Source: Antennarius striatus (lineage: Eukaryota; Chordata; Actinopteri; Lophiiformes; Antennariidae). From it: a DNA stretch of 64,000 nt. Numbering within the stretch: the stretch's first letter is position 1; every line of letters begins with the position of its first letter. The notes beneath the pieces were generated by a model that was not told the origin of the DNA, searched no databases, and worked only from the letters and a program-made list of their open reading frames with translations. The position numbers and the translations under genes are program-made. Of this stretch, positions 9,670 through 22,200 are shown piece by piece. Location of the stretch: assembly GCF_040054535.1 (NCBI RefSeq), contig NC_090796.1:14101501-14165500 (forward strand). The letters are read 5' to 3'.

Positions 9670-12600
9670 TTTGCAGTAGGTTAATTTCTGTTGCCAGATT
9701 TTTTTTTCTTTTTCCTGAGGTTGAATGTATCTGAAGTTTCCAATTGTATTTTCAGCTTCACTTAAGGATCGGATTGGAGCGGTTAATTCAGGTTCTACGT
9801 GAGTGTTTAAGTGTGATTAAGAATCATGACAAAATTTCACTTTCCAAACATTAATAACTTGTTTCAAACACGTATTCTACCAAGTCGACTTGTAATCGTT
9901 AAACCCGCTGTGCCATTGTTAAAACTTTTCATGCAGGAAGTAAATTCAACATCTGCAAATTTCCGCTGGCAAATCTCGAGTCCAACTTAAGCCACGACAA
10001 ATCTTTGCGGGTTTAGCTTCAAAGAAGGTGGGTGAAGTCATCACAGCGGCGAGGAGCTCGTCCCATCCAGAGAGACCTTTCACCCTGACACCTGGCCTCT
10101 GGCACTGGTGCCTCGAGGGCATCATTAGGGAGGTTGAAGATCACAGAGAAGGTCCGCTGCTTTGACAGCAGCAGCACAACAGCTGGGGTACCCGTGAATA
10201 ACAAAGGGGTATTAGGGGAACGGGGTAAGACGTCCCTTTTCGGAGGGTCTATTCTTTCTGCCGCTAATGAATATGATCGGGAGAAAACTGAGGATAATGG
10301 TGCCTGGTGTCTCTTGGTCAGGATCGGTAGAGCTGCAGGGGGCATAATGAGCGTAAAATCAAGGCAAAGTTAGAAAAAAGAAAGTTTTCATGCAGGAATG
10401 CTCTTAGACCTTCTGCTCCCTTGTGCCGGCCCGAGGGACGGCTGGTAGAGGACGGCACGGGTTTACTTATGCATGAGGAGAAGCTTGACAGAAATGACAG
10501 TCAACCCTCTCACACTGAAAGGAGCTTAAAGAAGAGGTTGGAGGTTTTCGGGAGAAGGCAACAAAAGATGCTTCAGGATGACCCGGCTGACCTTTTTCTC
10601 AACATGGATCTCCATCTCCAAAGGCAGATATTTGCATAATAGTTCATTTGTCAGATTAAATTTTTTCAGATGTTTGTCATGCTGTGTCAGTAGCAGGTTT
10701 GAAGTCTTCACTCAGTTCAGATCTGGGTGATCTCTCTGGATCAACTCGGTCCAGACTAGTCATGGTATAGAATGCGATTAACCAAATTTGTGGTCTGCAG
10801 TATATACATATTTTTTTGTGTTTGCATGTTTCTCAGACTGGGTGGCTGGTTTGCCCTGGAGCTGTTCAGAAATCACACCGTTTCCAGTTCTAACAAGATG
10901 GGCATCAGATGCAAACGTTTAATGAATATGCAAATTATAGAATCCTCAAGAGGGAGCTGACTCATAATAAATCTCACCGTTGCAGGAAAACATTGTTCTC
11001 TCTGGCTGACATAGAGCGTTTCTCAGAAACGACTAGAGGAGCGAAGCCGAGCTGAAACAAGGATGGTAAGGAAGGATTAGGGGATAGACAGGGGCCGTGA
11101 CATCAATACACAGGAGTGACAACAAGTGCCTTGATCAAGAAGCGGCTTTGTACGCCACGCCAGACACACAGTCAGCGCTGTTTTCCCCCGTTAGGATTCA
11201 GAGAAGCTAGGCTGGAAACAAGATCCATATGCCTTTCTGACCTCATTTGTAGATAGGGATCATAAACGAAAGGGGATACAGCCAGAAAACGAAGGGAGGC
11301 AATTAACAGAAACACCATTACTGAGATACGGGACATCCAGCCGAGCCAAATAGATAAGAGGGAATCTGATTGCTCATTGATTGGATGTCTGTGGTGCCTC
11401 TGCAGAGCGAGGGGCTTCTTGTTTTCTAAAGTTGGAACCTCGTTGCGCTCAAGGGCCCCTGATTGAGCCAAAAAAAAAAAAAAGAGTGAAGTGAATCCAC
11501 TGTGACCACACATCAGGAAGATGATCAAAGAGGCTACCGCTAGCTTCTGGCTGCTTGTGTTCAGGACTAACCCCCCCCCTGCCCCCCAACAGATGAGTGT
11601 GCAGATTTGTTGCTCACAGATGACTCCATGTTAACATGGAGGAAAAACAATCCAAACAGGCAACACCTGAGTGAGCTGCAGTCAATGCAAACGCTTCATT
11701 CGACATAAAGAGCCATTGTGTAATCGGGTTGTAAAGGTAGCAGGATTTCCCCCCCCCCGCCCACCCTCGCCCTTGATTTTATGTTTATTTCATTAAGGTT
11801 AAGTTTTAATTTTCTTCTTTTGAAGAATTGACTGATTGTGCTGTGAGACCATCTGTTGTTACTGTGTCACATCTGGAATGTATTAGTATATTAGTAATAA
11901 TTGCAAAGAGATTATTTTCTATCTGCAAGACCTATTTCATACAAAGACCTACACAAAGACAACAAAAACAAAGTCAAACACACCGGTGTTTTACCACCAG
12001 AGGGTACGGAACATATTAGATTTAAATACTAAATGATTCTGTGACTCTATTGATGGACAGTGAGGATTTTTGCTGTTTGTCCTCTGGGGGTCTCACTAGA
12101 CCTCTCCATAGACCAGAGCAAGTCTTGGATCATTCATACAGTTAGAAAGACGTCTGCAGTTCAAGACACAGCTCTTCTTTTTTTAAAATCATGTCTAGCT
12201 TTAAATGCATATACAGCTTTTTAGAAATAAACTTGCAAGCAAACAGCACCACAGTAGTATTAGAAGTCTATTTGAATATAGCATTTATTAGCTTTTCATG
12301 GTGCGTCAGTGTGAATGTTGTACTATTAAGCATGAGAGATGGTGTCATTGGTTTGACCTGTGGTCTGAATGGCCCCCAGTCTTCGCAGAACAGCTCCAGA
12401 CACACGTAGGCGACAGTGTTAAGTGTCATAATTTCACTATTTTCTCAGACATTAATACGGAGACGTAAAAGTCAAAGGTCAACCACATAAAACTTCCCTA
12501 TTTAGGGGTCAGTAGACGCATATCGTCTGAAAGATGAGGGGAAAGGGGGGCGGCACCTTGGAACAAAAAGGCAATTCACACACGAAAAGTTGTGGTAAAT

Positions 12601-13330
12601 GGCATCTGAATCTACTTCCTGTCACGGAATGAACAGAAAATGAATTGTAACACCGGACTACAAATGTCTCCTCGCACCACAAAAGAAGAAAACAGCTCAG
12701 AAGGCCCAGGATTAAAAGACTTTGTGTTGGCCGCAATTCTACTTTTCATGATATCTCACTAAAGAGACATTTGAAGATGATGTCACCGTCCTTTTTCCAT
12801 CAGCGGTATAATGTTTGTCAGACACAGTTAATTGCGACTGCCTGCAACAACACAATAAACAGCAACACTTCTGTTGAAGGTCTCCCAGCAGCACTTCAAC
12901 AGTGTGAGAGAGAGTTCAGAGCGTTTAATAGACTCTTTATCAGCGCTTTCCTGATAGTTTGAGTCATGCACTCAATCACTGTCCGACAAACAAATGGCTG
13001 TTCACATGTGTCCGGTACAGATGTTTGCTCTCTCTCTCAGTCCTGACACCAGTAGAGCTCCCACTGTTTGGAGAGCTTCACAGCGCCTGATAAAGAAAAG
13101 CCTCGAATGGATTGTAGGCCAAACAACTCCACATGCACACCCACAAATTTTTCCGCCCAGATTTATGGAGGCTTTTGCAGATGGATTCTGATTTTATAAT
13201 AGACGCTGGTGCCGGGTTTTTTTGCAGTGAACTGTTTAGTTTTCATTAATCAAGAAACTGTTGGATGAACAACTTTTTCCTTGAATGGTAATCCCAATAG
13301 ATGCGGCCCTTTATAGTCACAAACTTCCCA
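9670..13330. other. Intergenic; no gene recognised
   Basis: Open frames here are short and match no family I know. Splice-like signals do not join into a consistent exon chain. C-rich runs occur at 11571-11588 and 11750-11763. The 75-108 codon frames near 10,020-10,640 and 11,172-11,528 have no domain or composition that suggests coding. Confidence 0.6.
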
Positions 13331-13489
13331 CCTGGCTTCATTTCTTAACATTCACTTATTAGTTATTAATAACTTTATACTAGGTATTATTACTATTATT
13401 ATTGCTAATATTTTTAATATTAGTTTTATTATTAGTTTTCTCCTTATGTCTTATTTTTTCTTCAATGTATACTTTCCCAGTTTCTGTTT

Positions 13490-13560
13490 GTTCTGTGTGT
13501 CTTAAAGCTGCTGCAACATTTCAATTTCGAGGTTTGGGATAAATAAAGTATATCTTATCT
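13490..13560 (+). mobile_element. Possible 3' tail of a non-LTR retrotransposon
   Basis: The sequence contains a GCTGCTGCAAC stretch, then GATAAATAAAGTATATCTTATCT, which resembles the conserved 3' ends of fish LINE-type elements that finish in short tandem repeats. No reverse transcriptase frame lies upstream, so at most a 5'-truncated tail remains. The pentamer array that follows begins inside its ATCTTATCT tail. Confidence 0.35.
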
Positions 13561-13695
13561 TAACTGAACTGAACTGAACTGAACTGAACTGAACTTAACT
13601 TAACTTAACTTAACTTAACTTAACTTAACTTAACTGAACTGAACTGAACTGAACTGAACTGAACTGAACTGAACTGAACTGAACTTAACTTAACT
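13561..13695. repeat. Two-state pentanucleotide array (GAACT)/(TAACT)
   Basis: Twenty-seven perfect 5-bp units in blocks: 1 TAACT, 6 GAACT, 8 TAACT, 10 GAACT, 2 TAACT, then TATCT. Each block is homogeneous and differs from its neighbour at one base. Confidence 0.95.
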
Positions 13696-13705
13696 TATCT
13701 TATTC

Positions 13706-15832
13706 CCAGAAAACTCAACCAATTCAAGCATCTTCTGAAAGGAGTCGCTGTCAAACACCCCCCCCTCCCAGATACCAGTCACAACAATCACCACCTATGA
13801 GATGCAACAACAGGACTGCCGTTACTCTCTCCTCACTTGACCCCCTTGGCCCCCAGTTTTTTTGGAGCAGAAGAAAATCACCAGATGCCGTTGCTTAGAT
13901 AATTCACAGCTCAGCATGTTTCCTCGCGTGTTGTTGACACAAGTGCTAGGAAATAACACACATCTCAGTTGATTCATACCATTTGTGTTTTTCATTTTTA
14001 CTTGTGAAGTGCACGACTTCTTCAGGGGATCCGGCGATAAAACTGACCCCTATTAGCAGCAGATGTTTTGGGTCATTGAGGGGAGCATCGTATGTGGTTA
14101 TTTCCCAGGAACTCGTGTGGTGAGAGGAAAATCAGTCACGGCCACCAGAGGGGTAGCAGTGTGACGAAGACCATTTTTAGAACCTGAAGGTGGTAGAAAG
14201 GATCTACTTTAAAAGATCTGGCCTCCTTTTTCAGGCCTGTGCATCTCTTTCCATTTATTAGACGGCTCCTGGTCGCCCTGTAAGTTAAGGATTAAATGAT
14301 TAAAGTAGCCAGGCTAGCACCACCGGTAGCAAAATATATTTAAAAAAGCTAACAGACAAGTTTTTTTTTTGCTAAACTTGCCAGGTGTTGCATGGAGTTT
14401 CATATCTTTTTGTACGAAATTTGTCAGAAGTATGGATCCTGAAATTGTGATGGGTGTCCACGTCTGGGCATTCCACGTTTCATTGAATCCCGGCCTCTCC
14501 ACCCTGACCCCCCCCCCGCCCCCAAGTCTACAGCTGTTAAAACAGCCCATATTATTCATATAATTGCTTCAGTGTGTGGGCAGTTAATTTAATGTGCCAA
14601 GTTGGATGAGTCAAGAATCAAAAACTGTTGTGGTACCAAAGTACTTTTCTTACTACTGACATTTTTCTGTGCATTCTGACGTGCAGAATGATGGAGTGTC
14701 TTACTCAGGTGATAACCGTTTAATTCACCAGTCAAAAAATAAAAAAAAATAAAAAAGAAGAAGTAGAATCCGACAAGGACAGTGAGCCATTTTGTAATTG
14801 ACCCACACACATTCCGTTCAGGCTTGCTGGATGATACGGCTTCCCCGTCACATTTGGGTCGGCTATGTTTAACATTTCTGTAATATTTCTTATTCGCCAT
14901 CTTCCAACTGCAATAATTCACACAGTGATACATCTGTTTGGCCACGGCTGACGAGTCTCATATGCATGTCATAAAATGGAAAATGGATACGGGGGAAGTC
15001 AGAGGAGTTAACATGAGCACGGACGACTTTTCCTCAGAAATGGTGGTGATTTAATGAGCTGATAAGCGTCAACAGATTCTGTCACCAAAAAGCAAATAAC
15101 AGCCAGTTTTACAAATTACAACGACTCCCATTGAAGTGAAAGGAGCAGATTTTTTTTTTGTACATCTTTAAATTTTGTTTATTTTCTGTTAAAAATGAAA
15201 GAAATCTTACTATCACCCAGTACTTTCACTTCTTCCCTCCCTCTATGACCGTGTGGCCTCAGCTTCTTCCTCAGCCAAATGTTTTATGTAACATCCCCCC
15301 AGTGGGCTTCCAATAATTACAACCAATCTTTTTTTTTTCTATTCAATGTATCTTAACAGCTGCAGGAGAATTAATCTGCAGCCAATATGAAAAAGGGATG
15401 GAGGAGGAAGGGAGGGGGGATAAAGGCTCTCGGATACACAAACGGCCGCTGTTGAGCTGCACAACTCTGAAAATTTATGGTTCCCATTCGAAAAAGCTCT
15501 ATAAGGTGAGATAAAGAATGTAACTGATCCGCATGCAGCTGCAGCGTTTAACAGCTACGAGTAAAAGGTGCTCTGCCGAGGCGTTTGGGCTCGTGTGCTG
15601 CTTTTCTTCAACAATAAAAGTCTGAAGTCAGAATGGCATATCTGGAGTTGTCTTTCCCACACAATGTGCACACAATATCTCACATTTTGCAGGGTGTAAT
15701 TATTGCACTTTGTATAGTCTGTCATCTGCTTACCAACTCTTCTCAGGGGCTGCAAAACAGCTCCCATTTATTTTGCAATGGATAGCAAGCTGGTTTATTG
15801 CATGAAATTGTTTCACCCTCTCTCTAATACAG
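13706..15832. other. Intergenic; no gene recognised
   Basis: No frame with family similarity. Short homopolymer runs occur, including C-rich runs at 13,758-13,768 and 14,507-14,523. Nothing else stands out. Confidence 0.55.

Positions 15833-15863
<31 letters not shown>
15833..15863. repeat. (AC)n microsatellite
   Basis: About 15 AC units with one AA interruption near 15849-15851. Confidence 0.95.
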
Positions 15864-16215
15864 TGCAATGTCCACACAATGTCCCAATCTTTTGGACTAA
15901 TGAAATAAAAGTCCATGACAATTTCACAATTGCTCGCATCAAAACGCCACGCCGCTGCTCGCGGCCACAAAGCAAAACCTGATACCATGTGATAAGCTGG
16001 AAATGTCAGACCGCACTTTTATTCCTGCGAGTGTGTGAGTTGGTAGTGCTTGAGCGCATTGATGTGGTTGCATCAAAAGATATCTGTCCTACAAGCTTGG
16101 AAGCCGCAGCTCAGCCTCTTCAATGCGGTTCATGTGTTTTCAATGAAACACGTTCGGCTGTAGAGAATTTTTTCTCGAAGAGGCAACGAAAGTGAAGTGT
16201 AAAATAATAAAAGCA

Positions 16216-16277
16216 TAGATAGATAGATAGATAGATGGATAGATAGATAGATGGATAGATATATAGATAGATAGATG
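16216..16277. repeat. (GATA)n microsatellite with GATG variants
   Basis: About 15 tetramers, mostly GATA with a few GATG substitutions and one ATAT interruption at 16259-16264. Confidence 0.93.
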
Positions 16278-16279
16278 AC

Positions 16280-19200
16280 ATCAGGTGAACTCTGATCAGT
16301 GCACTGAGGTCCAGATGTTTTAGAACTCTATCTTTCATCTTGACCGTCCAATGGGAACCATGTGATGAGTTTTTAAAATCCCAACACAAGATTTTGCCAA
16401 AGGTTTGATGGAGAAACATTTGGAAGGAAGCGAAGCCTCATCCCATTGATAAAATTGTCGTCGTTCAGCCAGAACGAGTAACACTTTCCTTTGCTCTCGT
16501 CACACAAGCGCGTACAGTATAAAGAACGCCAGGACGGCCCCTCCTTTTTTCGTTGATGTGAAATGAAACCCAACCTCAAAGGGGCAACGGCGGGACTCGG
16601 TGGAGACTAATGTTTTGAAAAACGGGTGAGTCACACTAAGAACCCATCGGAACTGCTCTCCACGGCTAATTAAAATAAACCAGTGGCCTGCAATCACGGA
16701 TCCATTTGGCGTGGCCCGTATAAACAGTCAGTTGCCTTTAAAAGAGAACCCATGATTCTAAGGTCTGAAACGGTGGCGCGTGTCCCAGGCGGGTTAGAGT
16801 AAAAGTACCGGGCTGGACGAAAGACAGCGCAAAGACCCCATCTGGGATTGACTGCGTCGTGAAAAACACTAGAGATGTGGAGATATCCGTGCAAAACAGG
16901 CACCGGAATATTACTGTAAACACTCATGTGAACGCTGGGCTTCCACCCGGCGGAGTGTTTACCGCTGGAAATGTCTCTCAAGTGGCACCAAGACGTGACA
17001 GAAGAATTTTTTTGGCATGATGCTTGATCCGTCCCAAATGGGCCAGCCATCAATCTGACAGTAGGTGAAAACAAATATCCCTCAAATCTCATGTGAGGTT
17101 AAGTTTTCCCACATGGAAAGAGAGACATTCTGGGAACTGTCGGCGAAGGTTGAATCGTCAAACCTGAGATGTGGCAAAAAAAAGCGACTCCTCCTATCTC
17201 TCACTCCTTCCACACTTGGACTTGGTTAAACTTAATTATCCGTATTCTTAGTTTTCTGGAAATACACATGAATCATTGCTGACCCCTTTTGCTTTGTATC
17301 GGTTTGTTTCTATTCTATATTGATACCTAATATTCAGAGCATACAATGAAAGACAAAAGCATCCTCCCTGCTCAATTTGCTTTTTTTGGTCTCAACTCTG
17401 AATACTTGGCTCATACCCTTCACTTCCTCTGCAACAATAACACAAGTGTGCCAGGACGTTCCTGTTCTCAGCGATCAGACGCCGCCAGTGACGCGTGGAA
17501 CAAGGCAAAAGCAAAAGCTTCGGATTCTTTTCATGTACATCAATGTGAGCTTTTTATTTATTTTGAGAGACGAAGGGCGCCACATCCACCTCACGCTCCG
17601 TCGTCCACATCACGCCTTTTCCGAGAGCTCGTATCGAGATGAGACGTTGGCTCGGAAAGGAGACGAAGAAGCAGCGTGTATCACCCATTCCAAAATGGCT
17701 CCATAAATAATGTGACCTTGCAGGGGAGAATGAAACATGTTTTTATCATTTTTATTTCACCGTGGCACGCCTGCGTTTCATCATTCCTGTGATTGAAACA
17801 AGCAGGAGAAGAAAAAGCGCCTATCAATCCATTCGGTGCAATATGCAGGACCAGGTTGGGAGGGATAAGAATCACTTATCGTTCCTTTTCTGATGTGTAA
17901 ACAGTCTGCTGTAGGTCAGTGGTTGCACCGCTTGTGCTGTTAGAGCGCACATAAACATGCTTTGAATGATGAAAAAGGTGCTAACAGGGACCAGGAAATG
18001 AAAAAGAGAGCACAAAAAAGTCAATGACTGATTTATATTTTCGTAATTGCCAAAGGTAGGTCATGGACTGGCCTGGATTGTAAGATTTAAAAAAAAAGAA
18101 AAGAAGATGGCGTTTCAGGACACGAACGAGAATATTGGTATCAGTCTGGTCAAAAGAGAGAAGTGAGACATGAGAAGTTCTATGAAAATGTGAAACCAAA
18201 TCAAGTAATATGAGGATTGCATGAGGAAATCAACATGTCAAACTGTTTCCTTTAAAGTCTTCAGATTAAAGGAAACTCAACGCTTCATGTCAGGTAACTG
18301 AGCTTGGTTGAAGTCTATGCGGAGCCAATGAATGGTCAGTCTTACCTCATTAACATCCTCTTTGAGCAAACACACAGGAAGTGATAATAAGTGTTTTTTA
18401 TTTAACATAAAACCAGACAAAAAAGAAACGTGATCGTCATCGCAAGTTAATTTACCACAAGGAAATTTACCGTAATTCATATCTACTGTCAGTAATGAGC
18501 TCTTTGTGTTCCAGAAGGAAATTTCCAGGACGCCTCTCTTGACTTCTGAAAAGGAGACGTGATCCAAGCCAATGTATATTCAATAGCAAAGACCGCTGCG
18601 TGTAAATCGGTACACTGGAATGAAGTGTTAAATGAATTTATGAGCTCTTTTTGGTTCCACCCTTCGGAAGTGGAGACAGGGTTTGGTGTGGGTGAGAGAT
18701 CTGAGACAAACCGGAGAGAAAGATGAGGTGTTGATCGTCAAAACAAATGTTGGCATCACTTCTGAAAACCACGGATATATTCAAATTGGGCCGTCTTGAC
18801 ATCCTGAAACGTTCTTTTTGCATCCTTTTTATGTTGTGGCATAGTTGCGGTTGAGATCTAGTTGGATTCAAGAACAAAACACTTGATCAAGGTTTGGAAA
18901 AGGTCGTGTTTTGGATTAAAATACATGGTTCCGTCACCATAAACATGACTGGAAATTCTCCGGACATGCTAAGAAAGACAAAATATGAAATATCTATTCT
19001 GAGCTAAGACAACCCCATGTGTTGGTTAGCTGACTTAGCGAGGCCTCCACCCCCACAGTTCTGTATGACAGTTAGATCATAGGGTCTTTACAGAACTTGA
19101 GATTTGCCAACACAATAAATGCCTTCAAGGAGATCTTGTCCAGAATGAATCCATCATCCTGCAGCAATGGGGACTTCAGTTTTCTGGTTTTAAACTGTGA

Positions 19201-22200
19201 TCCAACACTTGGGACTCTACTTTGACTTACAAAAACTTGACTTGCTCATTTACGAAATGATTCCCAGCCTTGGAGGTCTTTGGACAATAGTTCATATGAA
19301 TCACTTTCTTTTAAAACTGTTTAGTGCGGTTTTGTTTGGACGGGTGTCAATGCTGTCAAACAAACTCAAACAAAACAGTTTTGGTGTGTCCAACTCTGAC
19401 TTGTAGTATTATCCTTAACACTGTTGGGCAACTGCCTCTTTTGTCATATTCAAGTAGCCGTGAGAATGCAGGTCTCCAAAGCGGTCCAATCGGTGAGCTG
19501 TAAACCCGTCTGACTCCATGTTTGCTCCTCTCTGCATGAACATTAGAAGAACCAGACTTTAAGTTCCAGACAAGGTTGAACCTTTTCGACGATCTGATCC
19601 CGACAACAAGCGTGAAAGCACCTCGGGTTTAGATTGGCAGGTCTAACAAGACCAACTGCCCACGTTCTAGCCTGTAGAGCTAGCCGGCTTCCAAACACAA
19701 CCACGATCACATTCTGAGGGAACAATCCCTCAGGCCGAAGCCGAACTCAAAGCCAACCGTAAAATCAATGAGAGGAAATTATATCTGCGAAGCCACAAAG
19801 TGGGGGACCGGCCACACGATAAAGCAGCAAAAGGAAAAATACAGATAGGTGCCATGGCAACCCGGCCTCTTGGATAGCACAAACAAACAGCGGGAGCGAA
19901 AATGGAGAGGTGCGAGATCCTGTTTCCAGCTGTGCTTCGGACGTGTGCTGCGGCGCTGGGATCAAACTTGTTAGCTGTGTAAGTGATGAGGAGACGGAGC
20001 TGACACCTTCAGACAATTAGCTCCAGGAAGTAACCCAGTTCTCCAGTTCACCACGTTGATTTGGTTTACTGCCACTGAGGATACTTTAAAGAAATCTCCA
20101 CTCTTATATAGTTATTGCAACGTTTATGTGTGGGTTTAGGCAAAATTCCGATCTGCGCCCCAGTCAGTGTCCTGGACTTATAGAGGATTGGGTGCATAAA
20201 TTGGACACTGAACCTTTGAAGAACAATCAGAACCCAGAGAAAAACCACAAAGGTTTGCTTATCTGAAACCTACAGCTGACAAAGAAACTAAAATCATCTT
20301 TTTTTTTGTATCTGTGAATCAGTTTTGCTTGGAATTATTTCAATTTCTGAAACATTTTCTTCAATGTTTTGATTGGATGCTCCTCCTCTCTTGATTCGCA
20401 TGCTTGAGAACGTAACAAATGTTTTCTTCTAGTAGAGAGAGATTAGATTTTTTTTTTTAAATTTATGTGTCTTTTAACTTGCAAGTTATCTTGAAACATT
20501 GTGAACATAAGTAGATAAAAAACGTGACAGGCAGAAAGCGCTTGGCTCGGTGCATCAGCTGATTGGAATAGGCAACGGCCCAGATGTTTGATTTAGTCCA
20601 CTAGATAATAACTTTGCCGAAATCATTTGTACACATTCCACAAAAGAGCATAAACCTTTGGATGCACTAAAGCTTTAAAATCAGGCGCTGCATTGGGTTT
20701 AGGGGACTGTTAGAAACCACAATGGGAACCTTTGACAACACCCTCCTGTGCGGACATTCAGAGGACGTCCCGGTCTTCTACCACCTGTGCACATGAAGAA
20801 CAAATGTGATTTATTCTACAACAGAATGGGACTCTCTGCCCCCCCCCCCCCCCCAAAAGTCCTGAAACTGGATGCTTAGCAGGGTCCGTTTGCCATCGCG
20901 TACCCCCACAAAGGTTTGTCCCTCCACTTATCATTCCTTAGCCATCAGCAGCTCCACAGTGGGGGGACACCAGAGCCCTTTGCCTAATACAGTACACACT
21001 TGGTGATGACAAGAACCGCTGATGAATAGACCTGCGGGGCACGGAGATTAATGGACAACCCATTAAGACTGTAAGTCATGTTGGATATGTTTGTTTTGAC
21101 TGCATTCTGAGCCGCCTCACAAATAACACAGTCAGATTGATATGATAGCATGAAAACTGTTTCACTTTTTTCACGTTATGGGAATATGACCTTCTGGCAG
21201 GCAGCGCTATAGAGGAAGAATCCACTGCAGACGCCGTGCTAGTACCGTTACAGGTAGCATTGTTTAAAAATTTTTTTGGTGATGTTTACATCATATTATT
21301 TTCTGATAATTAGAATTTTTTGGTTATCCAAATTTGTAATATGATATTTTTACTTCTTCTACTGTACTTCTAGTCCTACTTTTTAATCTCAACAAATCCT
21401 CACATTAGTGAAAATGGAACTATAAATTATTATTGTTATTATTATTATTGCTACATATGCATAAACCATTAATAATAAATGAATAAAAATTACTATATTC
21501 CTACGTGAAATCGCAGGCAAACAGAAACACAAAGTCAAGTTTTTGTACCTCCATTTAGAACTGGAGTACTCCAGTCAATGTATTTAGTGACATTACACCA
21601 CTGCTGGCTGGTGTAATGTAAAGACTAAACTCACTTTGGTCTCAGCTTTTCATTAAAAGGGCCCTGATGTATTAAGACATTCCAGCACTGCTGGAAAACA
21701 AGATTCTAACATACGCCTCTCTTTTCTATCTGAGAGACTGGAGTCTTTCAGGTTCCTCACGCTGTGGCAGCGATCCAATGGGACTGCTCCGACCATAAAA
21801 TACTCAGGCTTAACTAAAAGGATAGATAACCCTGTCTTTTTATAGCATACAAAAAGTCTACTAAAGAATCAGAGCCGAGCCGACGCTTAAAGAGACAGGG
21901 TTTTAACTCCATGCTCGTCTCCGTCGCCTCGTGCGGAGACAAAGTGAGGATGAGGAGATGCAGGGAGTTCGAAGTGCAGCGAAGAGGATCGGTTTCAGAT
22001 GCAACTGGAGTTAAATTGTTGAGGAATCATCAAAACGGTTGTTTGGAGGGCGATAGGAGCAGATTTGTAACACTCATAACATTTTGCTTGGTGACCTTTT
22101 TGTAGAGAAATTTCCAGGTGTTCCTGTAAAAGCGCCTGTAAAACCCAACATATGCTTTTCTGCAAGTTGGCATGAAGCATAAAAGAATACATTATGAATA

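Noticed and set aside
13561..13695. CRISPR-like or satellite array
   Set aside because: Perfect 5-bp units with no spacers in a vertebrate genome; this is a microsatellite.
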